From Allodiplogaster sudhausi (lineage: Eukaryota; Nematoda; Chromadorea; Rhabditida; Diplogasteridae), in NCBI GenBank assembly GCA_945643635.1, contig CALZFC010000157.1:87001-151000 (forward strand): 64,000 nucleotides of DNA. The letters are read 5' to 3'. A model generated the notes under the pieces. The model searched no databases. It was given only the letters and a program-made list of their open reading frames with translations, and had not been told where the DNA came from. Made by a program: the position numbers and the translations under genes. This document shows, piece by piece, positions 54,775-64,000 of this stretch. Position 1 is the first letter of the stretch. Each line of letters opens with the position of its first letter.

Positions 54775-54862
54775 CGAGCAGAGAGAGAGAGAGTGAGAAG
54801 AGAGATAGAGATAGAGAGAGATAGAGAGAGAGAGTGTGTGAGAAGAGAGAGAGAGAGAGAAA

Positions 54863-54913
<51 letters not shown>

Positions 54914-56364
54914 ACCTCATCATGAATGGAAAGACAGAAGCGGGCATCGATCCGGCAGTCGTGGCAGAGCCATCGCAGACACACGAGAAGGAGATGCAGA
55001 AAGTCGACGGCTGATGACTGGACCATCTGCGATGAAAAATAACAATTAAATTATATAAAAAATTATATGATAGAAAAGTATTTCAGCAAGTTATGAAAAT
55101 TCGAGAAAAGTATATAATTTTCTTTTTACGTATTCATGCTTAACAAATGTACATACATCGGTATAAAATATGGCCACCAAATGGGAAGAGGACTTTTAAT
55201 ATTCCCATAAAAAAAGAGTATGAAAAAATGTTTAAAAATACAAATTAATAAAAAATAAAAACGAGTAACCAAAAAAGAAAGTCAACCAAATAAAAAGTAA
55301 GATACCCAATTGATGACAGATCGTTTGTACTTTCTGCTAAAGTCCTCGCGTCCTTTCGTTCCGATTGGCAGCGGCGAGAAGGAGGAGCCGAGCCTGTTGC
55401 AATTTACCTTTTTTACATTTTAAAATTGCTGTTGTTATTTTAAACACTTCTTTTATTCATTTGTTCTTATTAAATATACACAACTGATTAAATAGATTTC
55501 TCAGCATAAAAGAAAAAAAAATCAACACTCTAATTTCGATCGGAAATTCTTACCTGGCTCCAAGCACCGGCGTTCTCTGTTCTTCCTCGTGGGAGGCGAC
55601 TTCGAGAAAGTTGAACGTGTCGGACTCGCTGAAATACGGCGTAAAAATTTCTTTAAAATATTTTTCCTCTTCGCAAATATATGTGACACTATTCTAAAAA
55701 ATATTTTATCACACGGAATTTGGAATAATATTATACTGTTTTACATATACGTTGAACGAACAAAAGGGCAAAAATTCTGGCTTGACAACTGTTGCTATCG
55801 TTAGAAATTTGGAATATTCTAATTTTCACATAGTGGAAGATTCCAAATTTCGCATAATGGAATATTCTAAATTTCGTGACAAGATTTTTTTTCGCTTATT
55901 GTAACGACAAGAGAGAATTAAAATTTTTTTTACAAAATATCGTACTATCCGCCCGAGAAGAGCTGTACTGTCGTGCTCATGGTCTTGTCACCGTACAGCA
56001 ATGGAAGGACAGTGGTCGTGCGCAAATCTGAAAATTGAGACCGATTGAATATATAATAAGGACGATTAGGTTATACTGTTTAAAAAAAAATTTTTTCATG
56101 TAGTATGCATCACAACTTTAAAGCATAATTTTTATTTATGTAAAACAAAAAAGAAAAAATTATTGAAGCTAAAAATAATTAAAATAAACCGTTATTCTCA
56201 ACGCGCACACCTTCCATCACCCAGTCTTCGAAAGCCATAGTTAGCTTGCTGCAATGATTCCATATCTCGTGTCATCATAGCCCCCTCCCCTCTCTCGTTC
56301 TCTCACTCTCCCATTCACCCCCTCTCTTGTTCACTCGCTCTGTTTATCTCTATCCCATTCTGCT

Positions 56365-56419
<55 letters not shown>

Positions 56420-57530
56420 GCCCAACCAGTCTTCCTCATATGCCCTCAGGTAGTATCTACCGCCCATCTGCAGATATCCTTCCAGTTCCTTCTCACCAGA
56501 CTTCTCGGCCAGGAACCGCTCGAAGAGTTCATGTGCACTCAGATCCAGACGTCGGTACCTTACAATTAGCTCATACGATATTTCACGCTTTCTCAACGAC
56601 TTCTCACTTCTCTTCCTATCACATTATAAAATACTTAAAAAAAACATTAAATTTTTTCGTCCAATTCATCTTCTCCAACCAAATGCCTGTGTATACAAAG
56701 CTATTTATTAATAATTTAATTAACTCTGTACCTGGCGGTGACTCCCTTGGTGAGTCTGAAGAGTTCGGACGCTTTGGCCTTAGCCTTCTCTTGGTTCAAG
56801 CCCTTCTTGATGAGCAGCTCACACGCATGCCGTTCACCCGCGCCGTAGAGGCGTGCGTAGTTTAGCACCTGGAAGAGGTCAAAGATCTAACATCAAAGAT
56901 CAAACGACCACTAGAAACATAGTACTCTCTCTTCAAAGGACACCACATGTTCTCTAGAGAATTCTTTGACCCCATGTAGAAAAACAAACAAATAAGACAA
57001 AGTAAACTAGGGAAACTAAGGTTTGTCATGATGGACGCAAAAATATGTAAAAACAAAATTTAGAATATTCCACAGTTTCCCATTTCTGAAGATTGGAGGT
57101 GTCGACCAGTATTTCGACATTTTGCTATATCTTCAGTAGAGGTTACAAAGAGTGGAATATTCTAAACTTTCCCGCAAATAATCGAATATTCTAAACTTTT
57201 CCGCAAATTTCGGAATATTCTAAACTTTTTTTTTCGGGCAGAGTCTTATCTTCTCCTTATGTTTCAGGAGAAAAAAGTATAAAAGGGATAATTAGTAAAA
57301 TATATAACCTAATAAAAAATATATGTAATAAAAATATAATATTTTATGTATATGTATATTTTTTGCCTTATAACACCGCACCTTGGCTGAGTCCCTGTCA
57401 ATGGACATGTCTGCCGCAATCACTGAGTGCAGATCGCTCCTGTCCGACTTGCTGCCAGCGAGCAGCATGTTCGAGAAGGGCGTGCAGCCTTGGCGACGCT
57501 CCGACTCCGCTGGATAGACGGAGAGAGTTG

Positions 57531-57584
<54 letters not shown>

Positions 57585-58109
57585 GTGAGAGAGCGTGAGA
57601 ACGTGAGAGAGAGAGAAAGTGAACCGAGGGAGACAGAGAGAAAAAGAGGAAAGAGAGGCAGCAAACCGAAAAGAAAGTAAAATGGTGTATTCTTACGTTA
57701 TAATCATTAAAAAATTAGTTTATTTTAAAATCATAAATGTAATGTTCAAACAGAAATTAATAATAAATAATAATTAAAATACATAAAATAAAATTTCTCA
57801 CGTTTGCTGGCCGACGCGCTCGCATCGCCAAACAGAGCGCCGAGCCATTGTTCCTTAAGAACAAAAAAAAAATAGTTAGAAAATGATTTTCATGCTATAA
57901 ATTTTGTTGTTGTTTTTATTGAATTTAAATTGCCGATAGCGAGAAAATTAGAAAAAAAATAGATAACGTTCAAGAATGATTGAGTTTGTGTTAAAGAATG
58001 AGAGAGATGGACGAATTACAATTCGGAAATCAGCAGCTAAAAGGGACACCATGAGAGAAAGGTAGAGGGATAGACAGAGTGAGAGCGAGAGAGGGAGAGA
58101 GAGGGAGTA

Positions 58110-58144
<35 letters not shown>

Positions 58145-58958
58145 ACGAGAGAGAGAGAGAGAGAGAGGGGAGAGAAAGAGACGAATCAGCTACATAACCT
58201 GAGAGTCTACATCGGCTCCGACGATGCATGTGCCTGGATGCGCTTGTACCATGGACTTGATGGCCGTACCAATTCGCTCGTCATCTTTGCCCTGGAGATA
58301 TTATGCTTTTTCTCAAAAAGTTTAGAAGCTTTAATTCAAACAATATTAAAGCATTTCCCGCCAAAATCATTTTCTATTTCAACATCGATAGTCTCATCTC
58401 GCACATCGTCAGTAGGATTTGCAGTGTGAATTTCAAAAAAAAAATTAAATAAATAAAAATTAGACTAAAATAAATAAATAAAAATTTAATTTAATTATTT
58501 TAACTAGATCTTCAAAATAAAAGAATATGCCACACACTCACACTTGCATTTGTCGTCGTCACCCATAGGTTGTGAGTGCTGCGACGGGACACTGTGCCGG
58601 CCGAGAGAATTGACGGCGCAATCACGCCGCAGCTCGGGTCCTGCAACTACTACTGGGTTACGGTAATGATGCCAAGGATCGAGTCCCAGAGCGAAATATT
58701 ACTGGATTTGCCCGGAAAATGCTGCCGAATGTGAACAGGTTAGGGAATTCGTCATGTATACGGCTTATAGCTGCCCAAGGAGCGAATTAGAACTTTCCAT
58801 GTTTCTTACCTTCTCGTTATCGTCACCGTCTAACCATACGGCTAGCTCACTCTCGTAACGATTTCTTAATTAAAGGAATATTAAGTGTGATAACGAATAT
58901 CATAAAGAGGGAGAGAGAAAGTGAGAGAGAGAGAGACAGAGGAGAGAGAGTCAGAGGG

Positions 58959-59003
<45 letters not shown>

Positions 59004-62000
59004 CATTTGCCTGAAACTATTCCAAAACGACGTCGATTCAAGTGCAGCCAGGTATGCTTTGAACTCTTCAGTGTTACGCGAAGCTCTAAAAAAATTATAT
59101 CGTTTTTTGGGGATTTGCACATTTAAGAAAAAAACAACCTAAATCATGTCATAAATTCAAAATACCTAATCACTCCATCGTCGACCAGTGAGAAAGTGCG
59201 CTTGCCCAGTGGAAATCCAACGTTTTTACCAACTCCATCCTTAACATCATTAATGAAATACTTTTGTTCTACTATCTGTTTCATATCCTTCTTTTAATTT
59301 TACATTTACTCTTTTACGTTTCTCAATGGCCAAGAAATCTTTTCTCACTGTATTTTTGTACAGCAAAAGAATACGAGGTTAAGAGTAAAAGAAAGAGACA
59401 TAGTAAAAAGAATTTATAAAAAAAATACATAATTAGAATGCAAGATAATAATAAAAAATATTTAATTATGAAAAAGCAATGCAAAAACCTAATAAGGCGA
59501 CTTCAACTAACAGGATGAGGCATTCGGTATGCTGAGAAAAGGCCAACAATCTTCAAGATAGGGTTCTTCGTTTCTTCCGGAAGAAATGCGCCGTGTTCTC
59601 GTTCCAACTTCACCACCAAGTCGCGAATCTCCCTTAATGGGAATACGAATATTCTAATAATGTTTAGAATTCAATTCTTTCGAATATTCTAAATTTCTTT
59701 AAAAAGTCAATTCGCTCGAATATTCTAAAATGAAATAGAATAACGTCTTACGAATATATTAAATTCGATAGAAAAAAGAAAATTTTATTTTCGAATATTC
59801 TAATAGCAAATATTTTTTTACAGAATATCAGAAGTTGTAGCTACTTTATTTATTCGGCAGATGGACAGGAATCTGGGGGGCATTAAAGAGGACAGACGCA
59901 GACAACCAAAGTAGGTGTAAGCAAGAGATACAGGGAGATATGTAGAAAGTGGCAATCAGAGCAATACAGACAGAAATATAAAGAGAACGTGAGATATAAA
60001 GAGAGAAAGAGAGAGCGAAAGAGATTGAGATAGAGAGAGAGAGAGAGAGCGAAAGAGAGAGAGAGAGAGATTGAGATAGAGAGAGAGAGAGAGAGAGCGA
60101 AAGAGAGAGAGAGAGAGAGGGAGAGAGAGCGAGAGGAGAGAGTGAGAGATTCGCAAACCTTGCAGGGAAGACAACTTTTCTGTCATCCCTCAGAGTCAGC
60201 TCGTCGATCCGCGGTAAGGCGTCTTTCTTGACAGCATCTTAAAAATTGAGCTTTCCCTTTTCCCGCTGCTCTTATAAAGTAAAAAAAAGATTGCTTATCT
60301 TGTCAGTCGAAAAAAAAACATAAAAAAAAGATAATTTGGAATATTCAAAAGTAATAACGGAAATAGTGGTTTAAAATTAGAATAAACAAATGAAATTTAT
60401 TATTATTACTATTACGAAATATACCTCTTGAAATACACCAGAAGCACCATTTCTCATTATGCTTGTGATAGAGCGGGTACGCCAAGTAGCACAATCCAAA
60501 GACCATGGGGATCACCTCAACGGGTGGGTTGAAGTGGTATTAGTGATGAGAGTTGACATAAAAAAATTTTCAGGTCTGTGGAGAGAGATATGGGAGAGGG
60601 ATGGAGAGAGAGGACTAGAGAGAGAAGACATTGAGAATTTTTAGACAAGGAAGAGAGAGAAAGAGAAAACTTACATTACTCTTGAGCGAGAACGAATCGA
60701 CGAGCTCCTGCTCCTTGCCTTCTTCCACTTCTTCGTTCAAATACTTCTCGGCCGCCTTTTTGGCAGAGAACACGCCGAGCATCCAGCTAAAGTTGTCATT
60801 AATTACAATATTTATGTTAAAATAATAAAAATTAAAAGAGGAATAAACTTTAATTAAATTCAAAATCATAAATGTATTGAAAATCGCTTACCTTGGCCAT
60901 TTCTGACCCTTGGGGACGGAGAAGTCCATCGCCCAGAGGAACGGATCTCTGACAGCGCCGTTAATACTGCAACGGAAGAAAGTCATTCGAGATGAGACAA
61001 ATACGAGATAGAGAGAATCTGAACGCGAGAGAGTTATATAAGAATAATACTCACCATCAGGAAGAAAAAAAACATACATTTCATACAAAATATGTATATA
61101 CATATATAGAACGTAAATTTGGATATTAATAGAGATGTTTGATAACGTTTTGCATTCAAAGGAAACACATCCCAAAAAAAAAGCAAAACACAAACTAACT
61201 CTTGACGCTCTTGAAATTCGTGAAAGCGCTCCTTCATCGCAGTCATTACGCCTCTAAAATAGCATTGTGGACAAGATAAAAAAGTTTTTTTTTAAATTAT
61301 AAACAGTGATTGTAATAATTTTGGCTAATGTATCCACATGAAAGCCTTCCCGCGTGTTTCCATAAAATGCAAGCATGGTATCTCCCTTATTCCTGACGGA
61401 AACGATGAGTTTTGCTGTTTTATTTATCTAAATAAATATGTAATTAAACAATTAATTAAATTACTAGCTAAAAGAATTAATTTAAAAAAAATCTAATTAA
61501 TTAATTAATTAAACTGACTTGACCGCTTTGAAGTTGGTCTCTTTAACTGCCGCTTGCGCCTTTTCATAGAAGAGAGGCCAGTTCTTGTTGACTGGAAGAA
61601 ATGCACTGCTCATCTCAAGCATCCCCGCCATCGTGGCCGGGTGAGGGAAGCTGAGGAATCAATGAGTAGGGGAGACAAAAACTCGCTTTTGAATTCGCGC
61701 GATTTTGCCGGACCGGAGGGTGAGAGAGAGCACGTATTTTAGAGAAAAGCGACTACAAAAGTCAGAAACAAAATTAATTTTTATTGAATTTAACTTATTA
61801 CATGATTTAAATCATCTAATAAGTTAAATTCAATAAAAATTAATGAAAGATATATTACGATTGAGTTTCGTGGATCTTTCAGGGAACCCTGAATAAAATA
61901 CACTTTTTCTCTAATCCATAATAACAGCGGAGGAAGACTCTCACTGACTGCTCGTAGTAGCTTTTGAGCAGTTTCTGGTAGATCTCCAGAGTACACTTCA

Positions 62001-62539
62001 CGTCATTAGCGCAGTAGCTCATCAAGTCCTGAAATGGAATTTCACGCGCGTAGACATTTTAAGTGAATCAGATTCTTTTTCATAAGAGATCCAAGTGATA
62101 TTTAGTAGCTATTATTATTAAAGGTTGATTTTGCATTTTTGAGTGAAGATGTGGAATATAAAAAAGAAATTATGGCAAAATGATTTTAATGGAAGTGGTC
62201 TTTTCTTTTAGTTTCAAAAAAGTAACTACCTGAAACTTTGCTCGGATGTTCTCAATGGGCTCGTCCACGAACACTCGTTGTCCAGTCTTGTCCATATCTT
62301 TATAGTTCCTTCCCTTAAAAAAAAGGAAAATTGGTATAAGCCAATTTCTTTCTTTTTCTAAAAAGCTCACAAAGAATAAAATTATGACTCTCTCAAATCA
62401 TTTAATGAGGTAAATTCAATAAAAATGAATTAAACTAAATGAAAAAAATACAACTAACATTAAAAAGAAATCGATGAACTGCTGCCAGTGAATTCGGCGT
62501 AACTCGGCTCTTCCACTCATCTCGCCAACTTTCCTTCTC
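53780..62539 (-). CDS. polg-1: Mitochondrial DNA polymerase gamma, catalytic subunit (5' part not found)
   Basis: About 27 short exons. Phase-checked ones are 62539-62459, 62313-62230, 62028-61949, 61650-61519, 59239-59166, 58640-58542, 58291-58199, 57853-57802, 57509-57382, 56868-56732, 56248-56190, 56027-55946, 55628-55554, 55393-55306, 55026-54916, 54691-54575, 54290-54194 and 53850-53780. Others near 61253, 60967, 60786, 60523, 60237, 59636, 59085, 58760 and 56558 are approximate. The enzyme replicates mitochondrial DNA in the matrix. Exonuclease motif III is seen as [10 protein letters not shown], then [18 protein letters not shown]. Polymerase motifs follow: [21 protein letters not shown], catalytic Asp in [10 protein letters not shown]-helix-like [11 protein letters not shown] after [21 protein letters not shown], second catalytic Asp in LSIHDEV, and the C-terminal [18 protein letters not shown]. 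Exonuclease motifs I and II and the mitochondrial targeting sequence are missing and should lie beyond 62539 or outside the window. All catalytic polymerase residues seen are intact. Confidence 0.93.
54715..54912. repeat. GA-rich tract in POLG intron
   Basis: Nearly pure GA repeats between exons 55026-54916 and 54691-54575, reaching to within a few bases of the GTACTT donor. Confidence 0.95.
55800..55880. repeat. GAATATTCTAA cluster
   Basis: Three related units (GGAATATTCTAATTT, GGAAGATTCCAAATTT, GGAATATTCTAAATTT) in a POLG intron. Confidence 0.7.
56368..56422. repeat. CT microsatellite in POLG intron
   Basis: A (CT)n run about 50 bases long just downstream, on the sense strand, of the exon starting at 56558. 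Confidence 0.95.
57055..57225. repeat. GAATATTC repeats
   Basis: TTTAGAATATTCCAC, GTGGAATATTCTAAAC, ATCGAATATTCTAAAC and TCGGAATATTCTAAAC in one intron of POLG. Confidence 0.75.
57533..57640. repeat. GA-rich tract beside POLG exon 57509-57382
   Basis: On the sense strand it is a pyrimidine tract leading to the TATCCAG acceptor. Confidence 0.9.
58075..58185. repeat. GA-rich tract in POLG intron
   Basis: GAGAGAGAGAGCGAGAGAG, ending about 15 bases from the donor of exon 58291-58199. Confidence 0.9.
58905..59000. repeat. GA-rich tract in POLG intron
   Basis: GAGAGAGAGAGACAGAGG repeats. Confidence 0.9.
59640..59815. repeat. CGAATATTCTAAA repeats
   Basis: Five copies of (C/A)GAATATTCTAA spaced 30-45 bases apart in a POLG intron. 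Confidence 0.75.
59997..60145. repeat. GA-rich tract in POLG intron
   Basis: Contains an exact internal duplication of GAGATTGAGATAGAGAGAGA. Confidence 0.9.
61686..61765 (+). repeat. Dispersed short intronic repeat, copy 3 of 3
   Basis: TTTGAATTCGCGCGATTTTG followed by CCGGACCGGAGG, GAGAGAGAG and AGAGAAAAGCGACTACAAAA; compare 327-405 and 30165-30225. Confidence 0.55.
61773..61844. repeat. Perfect 28-bp inverted repeat (hairpin) in POLG intron
   Basis: Arms 61773-61800 (starting ATTAATTTTTATTGAATTTA) and 61817-61844 are exact inverse complements around a 16-base spacer that is itself nearly palindromic (CATGATTTAAATCATC). Confidence 0.95.
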
Positions 62540-62571
62540 CTGAAAAAATATATGAATAAATTCCGAGACAT

Positions 62572-62574
<3 letters not shown>

Positions 62575-62610
<36 letters not shown>

Positions 62611-62745
62611 TAAAGAGAGAGAGAGAGAGATAAAGAGAGAGAGAGAGAGAGAGAGAGAGGTAGAGATAGAACGAGAGAGAGAGAGAGAGCGAGAGAGAAA
62701 GAGAGACTGAAAGAGACATAGATCAAGAGAGAAAGAAAGAAAGAG
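62575..62745. repeat. GA-rich tract
   Basis: GAGAGATAAAGAGAGAGAG repeats 5' (sense) of the first recognised POLG exon; on the sense strand a long pyrimidine tract. Confidence 0.95.
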
Positions 62746-62784
62746 ATGCCGAGTCCAGGGAAGTCCGTTGATTTACCACCCGAT

Positions 62785-63027
62785 CTCTCTTCCTCTATCT
62801 CTCTCTCTCTCTTTCTCTTTCTCTCCCTCTCTCTCCATCTCTATATCTGTCCCTCTCTCTCTCCTTCCCTCCCTCTCTCCCTCTCTAGTGCATTCTTTCT
62901 TTCTATAAATCTCTCCAAGTCCCTGACTCTTGTCTAGCGTTTTCACTTGAGCTAGGAGAAGAGAAAAATAAAGAGAGAGACATTCTGAAAGACGCCTTCA
63001 TGTTGCTTCAGCATCTGACACTCTTGA

Positions 63028-63061
<34 letters not shown>

Positions 63062-63235
63062 CCTTTCTCTTTTCATCTCTCGCTCCATCTCTCCCTTGCT
63101 CTCTTCCTCCCTCGCTCCTTCCCTCTCGCTCTCTCTCTCTCCCTCTCTTTCTCCCCCCCCCCCCCTCTCTCTCTTCTCTCTCTCTTCTTCGCTCCCCTTC
63201 TCTCGCTCTTCTTTTCCTCAATACCCTCTCACGCT
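62785..63235. repeat. CT-rich tracts
   Basis: CTCTCTCTTTCTC repeats in two blocks separated by about 120 bases, including a C11 run near 63155. Segments at 62885-62940 and 63395-63440 (both containing TTTCTATAAATCTCTC) are duplicates of each other. Confidence 0.9.
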
Positions 63236-63478
63236 CTCGAGCCCTCTTTCACAATCTCTCAATTTAATGGAAGCTATCCATTAATCAATCTCTACTTTTG
63301 CTTACGGCATGACCCCGGTAAGATGTATTTCAATAGGAATAAGTTTGCAGGGAGAGATGATACTCTGATTAAAGCGCAATTCTAATGTTCCTATCTTTCT
63401 ATAAATCTCTCTGAACCCTGTACACTCTCGTCTATCAATAAGTGATCATTGAATACCAACTTTTCTACTTACGATTAG

Positions 63479-63544
63479 GCGAGGAGTGCCAAATGAGGCA
63501 ACTGGTGGAGCACATTGAACAACATGGAATTATGCGCGACCGAG
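63479..63544 (+). CDS. Orphan exon candidate
   Basis: Between a GATTAG acceptor and a GTACGT donor the plus strand reads EECQMRQLVEHIEQHGIMRD, a good helical sequence. On the minus strand near 63025-62985 a similar peptide, QECQMLKQHEGVFQN, can be read. No neighbouring exon or known family supports it. It may be part of a gene lying mostly in repeat-rich sequence, or chance. Confidence 0.25.
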
Positions 63545-63572
63545 TACGTCTATTTTCCTACCACATTAGAAA

Positions 63573-63579
63573 AGAACAG

Positions 63580-63627
<48 letters not shown>

Positions 63628-63632
63628 GGAGA

Positions 63633-63673
<41 letters not shown>

Positions 63674-63677
63674 GAAA

Positions 63678-63711
<34 letters not shown>

Positions 63712-63748
63712 GGAGAGGGAAAGAGAGAGAGAGAGAGAGAGGGAGAGG

Positions 63749-63795
<47 letters not shown>
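63573..63795. repeat. Long GA microsatellite
   Basis: Over 200 bases of almost pure GAGAGAGA with GGGAGAGG interruptions. From 63800 to the end the sequence is AT-rich with no recognisable gene. Confidence 0.95.
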
Positions 63796-63796
<1 letters not shown>

Positions 63797-64000
63797 TTTT
63801 GATCTAGTGATACGGATTGTGCCCGATATTTCCCAAACAAGTCCTTTTCTTTGCATTTGAAAAAATTATAAATAAGTTGTTCGTTTAAAAAAAACTAAGG
63901 GACGAACAAGTTTGAGCTGCAGAGCCAAAAATAAAATTAAAAACCTTAAAAAAATTAAATAAAAAACCAAATCGTAAAACCCACCGCAAACTCGGACAGA

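Noticed and set aside
63442..63856. Arg/Glu-rich and Leu/Ser-rich frames of 95-121 codons
   Set aside because: Pure GA microsatellite translated; no recognisable protein.

Overview
The window is a stretch of nematode nuclear genome. Two intact, intron-containing major sperm protein genes place it in Nematoda, since MSP is confined to that phylum, and a nematode-type 7TM chemoreceptor gene and a nested ionotropic-receptor-like gene agree. Genes are cut into many short exons (about 26 in one receptor, about 27 in another gene) separated by AT-rich or GA/CT-rich introns. That is denser than in Caenorhabditis and resembles diplogastrid-like or more basal nematodes. The species cannot be named from the sequence alone.

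Layout from left to right. 1-893 (-) holds the 5' part of a small secreted protein gene. 2784-3900 is a broken copy of part of a chemoreceptor gene, with a 429-bp tandem duplication. 5498-13153 (+) is a complete 8-exon chemoreceptor gene, about 339 aa, of the Str/Srh type; one intron carries nested fold-back transposons and others carry MITEs and a CT satellite. 13541-14348 is a duplicated receptor-tail exon beside a transposon arm. 14371-14937 (-) is the 3' end of an unrecognised gene, and 14952-18339 holds two fused fold-back elements. 19189-36775 (-) is a complete adhesion GPCR (signal peptide, HormR, GAIN/GPS, 7TM, Ser-rich tail; about 980 aa), in which every exon junction can be phased. 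A 6.8-kb intron of this receptor hosts, on the opposite strand, a ligand-binding/ionotropic-receptor-like gene (24248-27519) with one non-canonical splice acceptor. Immediately upstream on the receptor's strand, 37080-42607 (-) encodes a secreted EGF-SUEL-C-type lectin protein, so the two genes together have the domain order of a latrophilin. 43627-46762 contains two weakly supported (+) genes and perfect heat-shock-element clusters. 48250-50290 is a 2-kb inverted duplication with two divergent MSP genes. 52154-52897 (+) is a small secreted cysteine-rich (Ly6-like) protein. 53780 to beyond 62539 (-) is mitochondrial DNA polymerase gamma, whose 5' end lies outside the recognised exons.

The rest is transposon and repeat material. 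There are two families of long, nearly perfect fold-back elements (1.7-3.5 kb), two MITE families, tRNA-like SINE candidates, dispersed short repeats, GAATATTC-rich intronic repeats, and many long GA/CT tracts that often abut splice sites. No CRISPR array, prokaryotic operon or rRNA gene is present.

Gene models were built by hand from reading frame, GT/AG signals and phase compatibility. Junctions given with exact coordinates were checked for phase; those marked approximate were not. Family assignments come from recognisable motifs, not from database searches.
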